Below are positions 25,246-38,544 of a stretch of 64,000 nt of DNA, piece after piece. The position numbers and the translations under genes are program-made. Below the pieces are notes generated by a model that ran no database searches, had not been told where the DNA came from, and was given only the letters and a program-made list of their open reading frames with translations. The DNA lies in NCBI GenBank assembly GCA_037157565.1, contig JAZHRO010000022.1:8866001-8930000 (forward strand). Reading direction: 5' to 3'. This stretch comes from Thalassia testudinum (lineage: Eukaryota; Streptophyta; Magnoliopsida; Alismatales; Hydrocharitaceae). Position 1 is the first letter of the stretch; every line of letters begins with the position of its first letter.

Positions 25246-25590
25246 CTAATCGAAAAGGTACTTCAGGCTCTTATGATCAGTGTGGATCTCGATCTCCTCG
25301 TACAAGTAGTGACACCAAATCTTCAAGGCAAAGACTATGACTGCTAACTCCAAGTCATGTGTCGGATAGTTCTTTTCATGAGGCTCCAGTTGCTTCGAGG
25401 CATAGGCAACCACATTCCTATGCTGCATCAGAACACAGCCTAGTCCTTGGAGGGAAGCATCTGTGTATACGATGAATCTGCCACTGCTGCCTGGAATGGT
25501 AAGCACAGGGGCTAAAGTCAACTTCTCCTTGAGCGTCTGGAAACTGGTCTGACACTCACCGATCCAGACGAAAGGAGTATCCTTCCTCAT
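25246..25590 (-). pseudogene. gypsy RNase H remnant
   Basis: This 114-residue frame has [18 protein letters not shown], then [20 protein letters not shown] and [14 protein letters not shown]. These are the conserved RNase H blocks of Ty3/gypsy elements, including the catalytic Asp of YTDAS and Asp of HTDH. The domain is open throughout and is the best-preserved piece of this fragment. Confidence 0.9.
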
Positions 25591-25812
25591 TAACTGGGTT
25601 AACGGGAGAGTGATCTATGAGAAGCCCTGGATGAAACACCTATAATATCCTACTAAACCCAGGAAACTACGAATATCTATCACTGCCTTGGGTTGCTCCC
25701 ATCTCAGTACTGCTTCAACCTTAGAAGGATCTACAGAAATCCCTACACCTGACACTACGTGTCCTAGAAACTCCACCTAGTGTAGTCAGAACTCACACTT
25801 GCTAAATTTGGC

Positions 25813-26340
25813 CTATAACCAATGCTCCCTTCGTGTCTCCAAGACCACCCGGAGATGGTACTCATGCTGCACCTCATCGCGAGAATAGATGAGGGCATCA
25901 TCGATGAATACCACAATGAAGCGGTCAAGATAGGATCTGAAAATCCGATTCATCAAGTCCATGAATGCGGCAGGGACGTTCGTCAATCCAAACAGCATCA
26001 CCAGAACTCGTAATAACCATAATGAGTTTGGAAGGCAGTCTTCGATACGTCCCCTTCCCTTATCTTAAGCTAGTGGTAGCTTGAACGCAGATCAATCTTA
26101 AAGAAGATCGTGGCCCACGGAGCTGATCGAACAAGTCATCGATCCGCATAAGGGGATATCTGTTCTTGATGCTTACCTTATTTAGCTGGCTGTAGTCAAT
26201 GCAGAGACGTAAGATGCCATCATTCTTCTTCACAAACAAAAGTGGAGTCTGCCAAGGTGAGGCACTGGCCCGAATGAACCCCTTCTCCAGGACTTTCTAG
26301 AGCTACATCATCAACTCCTTCAACTCCACAGGTGTCATCC
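25813..26340 (-). pseudogene. gypsy reverse transcriptase remnant
   Basis: The segment 25813-26001 reads [19 protein letters not shown] and then [15 protein letters not shown], which keeps the FIDD catalytic motif. Upstream, about 26100-26300, fragments such as [17 protein letters not shown] and [13 protein letters not shown] appear in shifted frames. A frameshift lies near 26010, so no full polymerase can be made. Confidence 0.85.
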
Positions 26341-26532
26341 GATATGGGGTAATTGATATAAGAATAGTCCCCAGAATGAGAAAGATCTCAAACTCGATCT
26401 CTCGCTCAAATGGAAGTCCCAGGAGATCCTCTGAGAATATGTCAATATATTCCCGTATGACAGGTAGAATCCCCATCTCCGGTTTGTCTTCGGGGGTTGC
26501 GGATACATAAGCAAGGTATCCACTGCACCCTC

Positions 26533-28969
26533 TGTAACGTCCTAAAATCCAGGTTTCAAGTCATTTCAAAGTGATTCGAGTCAGTTCAAACTCGGAAACC
26601 CAATCAGGGTTTGGTGTCGATGTCAGAATCCTCTAATTTGCCAAGAATTGTGTATTTCGAGTCAAAACTGTCAAAAGGATGCCATATATAATATCATTGG
26701 ATTTTTTTCATCGCAAACTTTCCAGCAACGCTTGTTTCATGTGATTCCGAGGTGTATAACTCAAGTTAGGGTCAAAAGAAGTCAAAAGGGACCTAAATGT
26801 AAGGTGAACCAAACCCTAAGGGTAATTTAGGTATTTCACCCACCTAAACCGACTTGCACCCATCCCTAGGCTTATAAAAGGACCCCTTGGGTCCCTTGGG
26901 TCATCATTAACGCCTAATTCTCTCTAATCAAGAGAGAAAGAGAGGAGAAAAACCTTAATTTTTCTTCTCCCAAAAATCAAAAATTTATTCATAGGGACCC
27001 ATTTGCGATTCAGCAAAACCCACGATTCCTGTCGCAATTTTCGCAACGACAGCGACAACGCGCAGCAATAGCATAACGCATAGCGATGGCGGCATGCGAG
27101 CGACGCGTGGCGAGCAGCAGCACAAGATTTCGCGCGAGCGCAAGTGCATTTTGCAAGGTTGGGCGCAACAATTCGCGACGCATAACAGGCATCCACGACT
27201 ACAGGCAAGCACACGGTGATCCACGACACGAGGTGTGCGCGAATCCAAGTGCAACGTAGGGCGTGTGTGCGAGAGCATCGAGCAACGCATGTGAGGGCAG
27301 TTTGGTCTGTCTCTAAATCCCTTCGTGCTATTTTGTCAGGTTCAAGGTCTTCCCGACCTCAGATTTTGACAAATAAGAACCATTGGAATCATATCGACGC
27401 ATACATGTTGGTATAGCTTATTTCGACTTTTGAGTTCGTTATACTTGAAAAATTAAAAACATAATTAGATATCTCTGACCCCATCGTGAGTCCAAAACTG
27501 AATCTTCTTCCCGGTGCGAATACTGTTTTTAGGCCCGGTGCGCACAATTCAGAGTTACCGTAACCCTTCGATGGCATTATGTAAAGTAGTCTATCCGTTT
27601 TTGCGATTCAATCGTATTTTCAAGTAATTGAGAACCCAACCTGTGTGATTTTCGTGCGTACTGCCTTGGATCATGTGCATCCTCTTTTGCTGAGTTGGAA
27701 CCCTTCAATGTTTTCCTGATTTTTTTGACACTATAAACAAGACATAATGGATTTACGTGAATAATGAGGAATTAGCAAGTATATATACCATTGTTATCTC
27801 ATGCAAGAAACAAAACCCATTTTTCATAAAATAAGGTCTAATGTCTTTAAAACTATCTATATAATATAAAACCACCGGTAAAGATGAATTTCTTGTGAAT
27901 GAACTTGAGAGATAATATGAATCATTGTTAACCCTAGAATTACTAATACAAAAATTACTAAAGATTCTCATAATTGGCAATATAAGGAATACAATTATCT
28001 GAAAATTGGATAGATAATACGACAGATATGTCAGGAAAATAAAAGGATTAGATAACACATTTCAACCTCGCTACTTGTCAGGATTTCGACCGTAGCTTCA
28101 GATCTTTTCAGATCGGGCTCAGGAGCTGATTTAGGGAGTTGCTAACCTCCCTATGACTCTTTTGTTAGGCTTAACGACCAACTAGGATAGCAGACTGCAG
28201 GACTCAAGATTTGAAACAATTCTTTTCGATCGATGGGTGGATTATTGATTATCTGTGATTCAACGTACATAGCACTTGTACGTGTTCACGCTACACAAAG
28301 TAGCCAAACGTGGTGACTTGACGAGTATAACTGCTCCTCCCAGCCAAGAAGGTGACTTATACCAATCTTGCACCACAGAAAGTCACACAAGATTATCTTG
28401 TACCCGAGACATTGATTGACGATTTGAAACCAATAAGAAAATGGGCAAACCACATATATAAAAAAAAAGAAAGGGGTTAGATATGAGATAGATTGTCAAA
28501 CAAACGAATTATCACATAGTACCTTTTCATGTACTCTGTTAGTTGAATTACATGTTTGGTTATACTACTCTACTTAATCTTCACAGACGTTTGTCTCAAG
28601 TTCCGTACTCAAGTGTTGCTGAGCAGTTGGATGTCGCAGCTGCAATTGATTAGGCCTCTACAGAACCAGGTCCTACCTGAGGAAATGGTCTGTATTGAGC
28701 CAGTGACTCATAGGAGTAGTTCTTTCTACTATTTGATTTTATTTCCTATCTTCTTAATAGTTATACGAGACTCATTTATTTCTGCTCTAGGTGAACTTTA
28801 CTTTTATTGTTAGCACGTTTGCTTTCTTTCGTTTAATGTTTTATAAATAAATGTTGGCTATTATGTTTTATGACTTTATGTTAGGTGACTGCGATCTTGT
28901 AGGTTTTCATGTTAATGATAGCATAAGGCAACTCGGATCTCATCAGTTGGCGGGACTTAGATCATCACA
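26533..28969 (+). mobile_element. solo chromovirus-type LTR
   Basis: It begins TGTAACGTCC and ends GATCATCACA, with CAGTTGGCGGGAC just before the end. Both are typical of Tekay/Del-like chromovirus LTRs. A TATA box (CTTATAAAAGG) lies near 26870, and the block GGAGTTGCTAACCTCCCT near 28135. No TGGTATCAGAGC-type primer site follows, so it is probably solo. The flanks CCCTC (26528-26532) and ACTTC (28970-28974) match at only three of five bases. It interrupts the gypsy fragment on its left. Confidence 0.65.
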
Positions 28970-30530
28970 ACTTCTTTAGGAAAGTGATTCAATAATATGG
29001 CCTATTTCATCTTCATTGAGAACTGGATTAACAAGTGCTAGCATTACCTCCTACAAAGACATTTAACGAGAAAGATATTTTAACATCAACATAAAACTCT
29101 TGATTTAATTTTAGCGTTAAAACAAGTTTAGGGATAAATATAATGAGGAAGATAATGATAAAAATTTATCTCTATTCAATTTAAGTTGATGCTGTCATGA
29201 AATTCTATGATCTATACCTTAGTCTTCAAACATTAAAATTTAGCAAAGTCTAATATGCAGCAATATATTATGGAAACCCCTCATACATTTTCTATGAGCT
29301 AATCGAAGTATTATCGTATGAGGAAAAGTGATACATTTTCTAGAAATTTTGGGTGAATTATGAGACATTTTTGTTGTGCTTGGCCTTAGATCTATCTAAA
29401 TTGAAACGTCTCTTAAGCATTAAAAAAAATAACAATAATAAGATGAAATGAAAATTTCTATAAAAAATTCCTATATGATCTCTTTCTTTTACTATAGAAA
29501 GAAAGTGATTCCAAACTAGATGCGTAAGAACATTTTATAGATAGTTTTTTGAAGGGGCTTATAGCAAGTTATTGATTTCAAGAACTTGAGGGAATAATAT
29601 TTGGTAGGAGTATGCACATAGATTAGTTAATACGTAATACTAAGTTACAATTAAAGGTATATCTCATCATTCAAAAAATAACTTCCCATCAAAGTGGTTT
29701 CCTAACTACTAAGAAGAATAATCCAATAGCCAAGCAAGAAATTGGTTTGGTGTTTTAGTATGGTATGTAGAACATTTTCCTGAGAGGTTTGGAATCAAAC
29801 ATTTAAGAACCAAGATATGGTGTTCTAGATTAAGTGGGCTATAATGCCTTTGCAATATAGTGTTCCATTCTTCCTTTGTAAAAACATTAGGATGGCAAAC
29901 ATAGGTGGTTAAAACATATGTATGATATGCATTGCTTGTGTTGGGGCTTACCATTTACATACATATCACAACCCTTAGTCTTAAGAACAAAAACTTGTAT
30001 CACAAACTTTGGCAATTAAAAAATTAACAATTGAGAAATTGGTAGAGAAGAATCAAGCAAGTGATAGGATTATTATATCTTACGGTTTCCAAGTAAAAAG
30101 AAGCTTCAACACATCAAAATCCATGAATCTAAATCTCTCGACCATTGACAATCTATATACATAATTACCAAAAGATTACAAAATTTGCACATACATCAGT
30201 CATATTGATCTGTCATTCCAATGAACAACACATTTGCAGCAGATTGAATAATGCTAAGAGGGGAAAAGGAAAAAAAAAAAAAAATTAGAATATCACCTGA
30301 AGTTAAAAATCAACAAATCTTCATGCAATTCAATGTCTTATTGACCATATCATGAGTAAAGGTTAAAGATAAATTGAGGCATACCTTACTATATTCTTCT
30401 TTAGCCTGTCTTACTCCCTTTCCCTGAGAGACTGAAAAAGAGGTAATGCCTCCTACAACCATAACTCATTAGAGCAAAAACAAAATTAAAAATTGAGATA
30501 GTAATCTAACATTAGCGATTGGCTAACATC
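28970..30530. other. no gene recognised
   Basis: AT-rich sequence with one 81-residue minus frame at 29709-29954 that matches nothing I know. A poly-A tract lies near 30267. Confidence 0.45.
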
Positions 30531-30539
30531 CTCAAGGCC

Positions 30540-32194
30540 AAAATGGCCTTCCTCTTCACTGTCTCCATCCTCAAGGCCAAATGGACAAAATGATTTTGTG
30601 CCAATGACATAACATAAGAAGCATGACAAATGAAGGTTGTTGTATATCTAGAAAATTATGGAAAAGTGTTCTTATCAAAACAATATAACAGATAACATAA
30701 GTTGCTATTAAGCCTTTGTAACTAACGAATATGAAAATATTTAATCGCAGAACTTACCTGCTCCAATGCGATCCATGTAAGTCACAGAAAATTTCCATCC
30801 ATGTACTGTTCATGTCTAAATCCCATGTGGAGCAACATACACCAATTCTTTTGTGCCGACTCTCATCGAGGCCCACTTAGAGGATCAAAAAACCCGTTGG
30901 AGATCACAAACAGAAAGAACACACCCTATCTAGTCCTTATTTTCCCAGAAAGAAAAATACCAAAAAACTTGTTCACGCAAAATTCTCGTTACATTGGGAC
31001 GTCAATTTCTACAACATGGTAAATACTACAATGAAGGAGCAAAAACTTGTATTGGAACAGCATACATGCATGGGAAGATCAAGAGAAATTTGACAAAACA
31101 TGCCCCCAAAATCCATCTTCACTCTCAGCCCCAAATTTGAGACATTCCTCCACCTCATTGAAATCACAGTGATTAAGAGAGCGGAATAACACCCATTCAA
31201 AAGGTAATGCCATTTCTCATAGATGCAGACATTAAAAAAAGACAGTAAGAAACTATATAAATGCTAGAGAAACAAAAGGATGAATAGGAGATAAAGGAAT
31301 AAAAAAGGATAAGGATGCAAAATCGCTCACCTTCTTGATGTTCTTGTCGATTGAAGAAGTGGCGAAAGAAGAAGATCCATTGTCACCTCCTAAATGTCCC
31401 CTCCCACCCGATCCCGCTCTTGATCCATCTTCCTGACATGGTCGAATCCTTGTTGCTGCACCATCTGTGAGAAACACACTTGATGGTGTTGCTGCTTCTG
31501 TAGTTGTCTCATCTGTGTGGTAATGCTGGCGGTGGGAAGGGGATGTAAGTGGTGGTGGGAGGGTGTGAAAGATGGTGGTTAGGGTAGACAGGATGGGAGG
31601 GGTAGAGGAAGAGAAGAGGAAACAAGGAGATTGGGAGTACCTGGGAGGAGAGGAGGTATCTATCGAAGGTAGAGGGCGTTGGTTGGGGAGTAGTCGCCCG
31701 AGGCAACAAGGGGAAGAAGGAGGCATGTGAGAGGAGTGGGTAGAGGAGGGCGGAGGAGCAGCCGATGGCGAAGGGAAGGAGACGCGTGGAGGGGAGGAGG
31801 AGACAAGGGTGGGCAAAGGGTCGAGGAGGGCGCGGGCAGAGGAGCGGCCGATCGCGGCGGGAAGGAGGCACGAGCAGAGTGGGACGAGACGGCCTGAGAG
31901 GAAGAAGGAAACAACGGGACGATTAAGGCAGAAGAGAAGGAGAGGGAACTTTCGTGTGGGAGTTGGTTCCGTGGGAATTGTGCGTGCTTGTGAGCTGCTT
32001 CCGTGGGAATTGTGCTTGTGTGTGTGTGTGTGTCAGGGGCGCATGGGGGAGGGTAGCAAGCGCGGGGATTTTTTTTGGGAGGGAGGGAAAGAGGGCTCTG
32101 GATTTTTTGTTTGCGGGGTAGGGGATCTCATATTATTCCAGACAGTTCTATTTTTCCATCTCAAACGAGTGTCTAAAAAATTTGTGCTGTAGTG
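30540..32194 (-). mobile_element. CACTA-like terminus with exon-like sequence
   Basis: The right end, read on the minus strand from 32194, is CACTACAGCACAAATTTTTT, which has the CACTA-type start. It is followed by a short inverted motif around 32130-32185 and a GC-rich segment. The minus frame 31253-31816 is Pro/Ser-rich and contains SSFATSSIDKNIKK, followed by a good GT donor near 31330. A protein-like stretch (VEECLKFGAESEDGFWG) lies near 31100-31180. I could not find the opposite terminus, a transposase, or a named gene. It could be an element 5' region or a captured gene fragment. Confidence 0.4.
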
Positions 32195-32199
32195 ATACA

Positions 32200-34551
32200 G
32201 TAGTCATGCTACTGATCGAAATGAATTAAATTATATAAATCAGATTTAAATCTAATAATGGTATGTAACATGAACATTCTACAATACAAACATCAGATAA
32301 CTCAATTATAACCTAAAATCCATCTCAACCCTCTTTTGAAATCAAGTCAATGGCTTCTGCAACAGTTCAGCTACTGCTGCAATATGAATGGATCGGACCT
32401 TGGTGTTCTAATTTGCTGCTCCAAAAAACATTCTCAGATCTGGAGTACAGTAAATACAAGAAAAATTGATTCATTCACAAATCACTCAAAAATAAAGGAT
32501 TGAAAGCTTTTTCAAATTAGCAAAAATAGAGCATATGAGCATCTGCTGCTCAGATCCACTCAGATCTGATTCAAACATTGAAGTTCAAATTTCATCTATT
32601 GTAAAACCTCCAAAGAAGAGTTGGAAATCATTTGAAACCCAATTAAGAAGTGATAAACCCTAAAACCCTAGTTCAATCCTTTCTCTTCGTCATAGACAAC
32701 ACAAGAGACTTGAATTAATCTTAACATCAATTCCACTTGCAACATGATTCAGAACCTCCAGTAGAATCATTTAATCCTCATTTATACCTTGACCCACAAA
32801 TTGAACTCATTTTAACTCAAGGAATAATGTTGCCAGTTTGGGCTTTTAATTTGGATTTGCCTAGGTAATCTGACCACCTAGAGCTCCTGAACATTATCAA
32901 TTAGTGTTCAGGACTTCAGGGTGATCCTAGAAAACCAAATGGGTCATTGTGAAGGCCTCATCTCAGTGAATCTATGATTCCTAGGCCAAAACTACCCAAA
33001 ACGAAGAAGAAATTGCGCGTATGCTCATCTGAGACTAAAAATCCGATTGAAACACCTCAAGGTCATTGCAATACATCCAATTAGATGAATAAAAACTCAA
33101 TTCTCTTGATAAAATCTATTTCAAATCAAATTGACTCCAGATCTGTTGATTGGGCGTAAAACTCAAATCTAAATCAATCGAGCGAATTGATGCAATCAAA
33201 ACCAGATGGAGGGTCCTTGTGATCAAATGAAGTGAATGGAGAGAACCTTAGGTGGATTTGAGAGCTATTTAGATTCATATTCGAATATGCTCAGGTGGAG
33301 GGACTGAATTGCAGATTAAAAACATGAGGGAAGAAGATGAAAGTGATCGTGAGGTGTAGAGGAAGATCAATGAACATGCGAATGCAATTGAATTTGCCTC
33401 TCTGATCTGAATTGATCAGAGAGGTGTGATTTGGGCGTAATTTAATTCTACTCTAAGCTAAGTCTAATCTAAATCAATTTAGCATTAAACTACGATCTAC
33501 ATTATCTAATTGATCTAATAAAGTAGTAAATCTAATCTAAGTAATTAAAACCTATACTAATCGAACGAATGGGACCAATGGGTCTCCAACCGTTAGTTGG
33601 AGAGGAAGAAGTCTCTGGTTGAAGAAGAGCCCTCTAGAGGAGCTCTAGAGTCGCCCTCAGGCGTACATCATCCCTAGTAGTAAGGATGAATTGGGAAAGG
33701 CAATTCCGCAAGCGGAACAAATGAATTTTGGAAGAAGATGACTAGAGGGGAAGAACGATAGCTCGAGAGGTGCAGTGGGGAGCTACCTCCTAAGCCAAGG
33801 TTGCTCTGGAGCTCCTTAAATAGGTGAATGGGTGGGGCTAAATGGTAGATATGAGAGGGAGACGAGTGTGGGAAATGCCACACCAAAATTTTGCCATAGG
33901 ATGTGATCTAAATGAGGGTGCAGTGGATCGCACATTGGCGCCAAGGGATCGGTCAAGGATCGACCATTGATTGCATGATATATGGGATGGACGGCTGTTG
34001 TATCTCCTGTTCTTCGTATGAATAGTACAAAGAACTGAAACGTTGGGCATCAGGTCTAAAGGGAATTTTGCACAAAGAGCCCACACAAATGAACCGGTAG
34101 AAGAATTGTAGAAAGAACCCATGAGTGGCATATATCAATGCGAATAAGTCCCTAAGTTTTGCAAGTAAGTCCTTGCGACTTTTATATGTGAATAAAATGT
34201 AATGTCAAAAGGACCTAAGTGTTAAACTCTAAATACAAGGGCCTAGTGATGTCTAAATGCAATGAGATTTTGATGAAATGCTAATTGAACATGTTGGAAC
34301 ATAATTGAACCCTTAATTTGTACTTTAAAGCTCAAATTGATGTTCAATTGTCATTTGGATCATTTAATTGTGTTTTGTGAATAAAATATCTTAAATATAA
34401 CCTAATTATACATTTTTAACATTAATTGAGTGTTTTAGGTTATTTTCACTAATTCTCACACTTAACCCATTTATTATGTTAATATGATAGCATTTAAACT
34501 AGATTCTAGCTTAACTTTGGCATTTTAGCTATGATGAGCCACACCTCATCA
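32200..34551 (-). mobile_element. family-B LTR, minus strand, inserted in the hAT gene
   Basis: On the minus strand it starts at 34551 with TGATGAGGTGTGGCTCATCA, a hairpin start shared with the copy at 56864. A TATA-like CTATTTAAGG lies near 33820. Its length of about 2.35 kb fits the other family-B copies (2.2 and 2.8 kb). The insertion breaks the hAT frame directly after KSVDA. The left end is approximate because it meets the CACTA-like terminus at 32194, and no target duplication could be paired. Confidence 0.5.
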
Positions 34552-35147
34552 AGCATCCACGGATTTGAGGAAAATGGATTTGCCATCACAATTCAAAAGA
34601 AAATTAATAATCTGCCTCTTTGTGAAGTTAATCCACCCAGTAGCTATAATTGTGCACTCATACTGTGGCCATAACCCCTTCAAATTATTAATGTATTCCT
34701 CTATTTCAACCTTCTGCATAGGTGTGTACTTGTACCTTATCTTGTACAGTGTGGGAGCCTTAACTCTCGTCCCAGCTTTAGCAGAGATATCAATAACATT
34801 CTGCAACCATGGTCCCTCTGCCACATTTACTAGAACTACATGAGCATTGAAAAGGCTCGTCACTGCTTTACCATCCATCTCCCGTGCATTGCCCCACATA
34901 CCCTTAAGCATTTTTTATTTTGAATCACATCTCATCCCAACACTCCCAAATTGGAAGAGACCAGTGATGCTACCCTTTTGCTTCTTAGCAGGTTCTGCGC
35001 CTCCACTTGTACCAACTCCAAGACCTACATGCCTCACACTCTATGCTCTTTTGTCACCAGCAAGTATTTGTCATTCATGCTCACTTCTTAGTGAGTCTTT
35101 CATAACTCTTCTAAATTATCTCCTCCTACTCAAATCACCTCCACATC
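34552..35147 (-). pseudogene. hAT transposase, DUF659-like middle part
   Basis: The minus frame 34549-34911 contains SLFNAHVVLVNVAEGPWLQN, then TRVKAPTLYKIRYKY and GWINFTKRQIINFLLNC, ending with SIFLKSVDA. This matches the DUF659 region of plant BED-finger hAT transposases (family pattern: 'F...PYFQ...G.K.PT..EL...L...CDGWTD.....L.NFLV....G..FLKSVD'). Upstream, 34912-35147 continues the protein with a linker (KDSLRSEHEWQILAG, KKQKGSITGLFQFG) carrying several stops. The expected Asp of 'DGWTD' is missing. The gene is split by family A at 35148 and by the family-B LTR at 34551. Confidence 0.8.
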
Positions 35148-36769
35148 TGTTACGACCCGATCCTAAATCCCTACAGGACCTAAGACTGGCCCACCTCGAC
35201 TAATCCCAAGTCCTAGTCGTCCAACGAGAAATAACCAAAAGTAGGAAATAATTCAAAACCACACATGTAATGTAACTAAGGAGAAAATAATCCAAAGACA
35301 ATAAAAGAAACAGAGCGAATAGTCTATCAATATTATAGGTCATCACAACTACGACAAAGGAAAGTACAGCGGAAAAGTAACTAAAATAGTATTACATAGA
35401 ACAAAATACTTAGTGCTACCACAGAAGCTAGGGGAAACAGTAAGAAAATGTAGCTAAGGCTGGGCTCGACTGGGCCCAACTCCCTCTACGGCCAGTGATG
35501 CTGGCTGCTCAACTCCCTGACTTAAACTAGGTTATAAAATTTTTGAAGTCAGCGAATGGTGAGTAGAGTAGTAATTCAGCCATTTACATGTAGTTAAGAC
35601 AAGTAATTAATTAATGCAACTAAGTAATTATCATTTTCATTTAGCTCAACCAAGTACTTCAAATTTGTTGTTCCTTTATTCATCTAATTATTTCTTGATC
35701 TGGCCTGTTCCTCATGGGAACGATCTTGATTGCAATCTTTTCCATGATGTAGAATGTACACGTGGTGCTCTCCTGGCCAGGAGAGTCCCCCGTGATAGTC
35801 CACCCAGTCAACCACCCTGAGGTCACGATCATGATGTAGCGATGACTACGGCACACGTGATAAGCGTGGGGGTAGCTATCCCGCACTGGCACGCAGTTAG
35901 TCATTTCTGCTAGCGCGTACACCTAAAGGTACAGCACGGAACAATACAGGTTCTCGCCCTCCCAGAATAGAACAGGGGCCTCGCCCCTCCATAGTCCGCG
36001 TACCCTTGTCCGACTATTTCGGTTTGCCCAGTGAGCCAAACAAGAGTCGATGTAGGGCAGTTAATCCTAACCCCGGGCCCCCTGGGTGGCTAGCTCCCTC
36101 CCTACACTAAGTAGCTCACCTCGGTACCACGTACACGAGGGCCAAACAGAGTCGGTGTAGAGTGACTAGGCCTGACCCCGGGACTCAACCCAACGGGCGA
36201 CTAATACCCCTCTACACTAAAGGGATAGTTGCTCTCCTTGGTACCGCGTACACAAGGGCCAACTCACTTCCCTTCTACAGGAGTTCTTCTCCTAATTCCC
36301 CGTAGGGTTCATGCTGGTATTCATTTCGTTTCATGTTCCAACATTTCAATCTCTCTATTCACATTTCCGATTTCATTCTTATAATAGGTAGCTCGTGATT
36401 TGCTAACTGAGAAAGCATCATAATAAAATAACCAATACATTCGTTAGCATTTAGAGCTTTACATGCATCTCAAGTAAACAATGTAGCTCCACCATACTCA
36501 TTTGTTCCTGCCTAGGGTTCATTCTCATCCTAGGGTTTTACATACATCTCAAGAATACAGTGTAGCTCAAATCATACTCATTTGTTCCTGACCTAGGGTT
36601 CATCCTCATCCTAGGTTTCATTCAAGTTATTCTAAACATGCAGTTTATTTGTTTAAATCATAATATTAATGTAAACCACTCTACCGGAAAACATGGGAGG
36701 AATGGGGGCTCGAATCACAGATCCCATCGCCTCCGCTGGTCTCGCGTACTCGACTAGCTGGAGACCTAT

Positions 36770-38523
36770 TGATGTAAACACATTTACACTACTTAAGATG
36801 TCTATTTATGCATGTTCTTAAGCATATGATTGCATTTCATGATATAAATATTGCATAACATGCATCATCTTGCATTTAGATTAGTTTGAATAAAATGGAG
36901 GTTAATTATCTCCTTTTATGTGCTTGGATAGGGAAAACATTTTATCGGGGCCTCGGATCAAAGATCCAATCGTATGGATGTGATCAGGGCGACGATTGGA
37001 GTTCAACGACTCCAAGATCGCCCTAATCAAGCATCTGTAGCATCAGATAGTGACAGGGAACCCTAGAAGATCAAGGGCCAGGATGGTGTAAATCCACACT
37101 TCTAATGACAAATCCGACCACACGAATGAATTCGGATCGACGATCGCAGCCCAACGACGCAAAAATCAAGTCAATCCGACATCCGTGGCACCATCTACAA
37201 CATTCAGAAGATGGACGGCCAAGATGGTGCCACGTGGCGCCATCTCGGCCGCCCAAACGACCGCATATATTCTCTGAAGACCCCGCACTCGCTCCCTCTC
37301 CGCCATTGGATCTCGATCCAACGGCTGTGGACAGTTGCGCATAAAAACGCCCACTCAACCATCCGCGCCTCGTAGTGCAGCAGTCGAGCGTGCTTGCGCG
37401 AGCTGTAGCCGCGGGTTCGAACTGCAGCGAAGGGGAGAAAGGCACGGGCGAGCGAGCGATGGCGGGCGTTGGATCGTCATCGGACGGCCGTCTGCGCTCA
37501 ATAGAGATCACGCGCTATTGCACGCGCAGCAAGGATGCGCGATCGTACGCGCTGGGCAGGCGCGCAACAACGGGCGATCACGCATCTTAAGCCGTCCGAT
37601 CTCGCGATCGGACAGCTGAGAATTAAAGAACATGCGCGGACGTTGAAGAAGAGCGCAACTGAGGAGGCATGGGTGGGCGCAGGTGCTACGCCCATGTTGG
37701 GGCTTTAGTGACGAATTTATCCGTCACTAAAGACCCCTCATTTATTATTTTAAAGATGTAATGACCATTTTGCCCCCACTCCTTGCAACTATAAAAGGAG
37801 ACCCCCTACATATGAAATTCTCATCCCTTCCTTCTCTTCTCTACCTCTCCAAAGCTCAAGAGAAGCTTGTCCCACACCCGGGATGCTTCTCCCGAGATAA
37901 AGTCCAAATTTTCGTCCCCCTTCGGAAGTGGATCCCACGACGACGACGGCGTGCTGCTCCGTTCCCATTCTTCTGCTTCGTCCTCCTTCGTCCAGGCGTC
38001 GTCCTCTAAGCGACCGTCGAGGAGGATTACTCTCTCCCTATTCTTTTTACTGCTTTCTAGTATAGATTTACTACTTTCTAGAGTAGTTCTGCTCATCCTC
38101 CAAGCGATCGTCGAGGAGGACATTTCTCCCTCCATTCTTTTAATGCTTTCTAGAGTAAATTTATCGGTTTCTAGTGTAATTGTTTTATGCTTTCTAGTTG
38201 TAATGAACAATCTCCTTAATAATAAATTCTTTGTTTATTCTACATCTCATTTTGATTTCTATGTGTAATATTCTCTCTCTCTCTTACCCTCTCTCTCTCT
38301 ACTATTTATTGTAAATAATTAGATAGTTGTAAATTGAATTACTTCGTGACAAATAAAAAGAAACGCCTACTTTTTAAATCAAACGTCCGCCTCCCTGTGT
38401 TCGACCCGGAATTTCAATTTCGGTATAAATTTTATTTGTTGAACACGAATTATTCGCTTTCAAGCTACAATGACAGGTTTTCCAAAACCAAACACGTTAG
38501 CGTAGCAATTCGAGCATTCAACA
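36770..38523 (+). repeat. 5' LTR of the LARD-like element
   Basis: It matches 42763-44501 along its whole length. A TATA box (CTATAAAAG) lies at 37789-37797, with the probable transcription start about 30 bp later. A CT microsatellite lies at about 38271-38302. Short open frames in its GC-rich middle are not genes. Confidence 0.92.
37789..37797 (+). promoter_or_regulatory. TATA box of the 5' LTR
   Basis: CTATAAAAG in the context GCAACTATAAAAGGAG is repeated in the 3' LTR at 43768-43776 and, in older form, at 3955 in the related element. Confidence 0.75.
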
Positions 38524-38526
38524 TTT

Positions 38527-38544
38527 TGGCACCGTTGCCGGGGA
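38527..38544 (+). other. primer-binding site for tRNA-Asp
   Basis: TGGCACCGTTGCCGGGGA begins 3 bp after the 5' LTR. It is complementary to the 3' end of plant tRNA-Asp with one mismatch (A for G at position 5). Confidence 0.85.

Larger units (their letters stand above)
24480..26532 (-). mobile_element. Ty3/gypsy chromovirus pol fragment
   Basis: Read on the minus strand the order is RT, RNase H, integrase zinc region and the start of the integrase core, the canonical gypsy order. It is cut at its upstream side (26532) by a solo LTR and truncated downstream near 24480. Gag, protease, LTRs and chromodomain are not seen in place. Sequence similarity to the pol at 48193-51165 suggests the same broad lineage (Tekay/Del-like), but it is a separate, older copy. 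Confidence 0.8.

Noticed and set aside
26924..27290. Cys/Ala/Arg-rich minus-strand frames of about 100 codons
   Set aside because: They lie in the solo chromovirus LTR downstream of its TATA box, overlap in several frames and carry no domain.
31809..32192. Plus-strand frame of 127 codons with a Val/Cys run
   Set aside because: It spans a TG microsatellite and the CACTA-like terminus; not protein-like.
37071..38268. Open frames up to 146 codons (repeated at 43015-44244)
   Set aside because: They are inside the 5' and 3' LTRs of the LARD-like element and differ between the copies by frameshifts.
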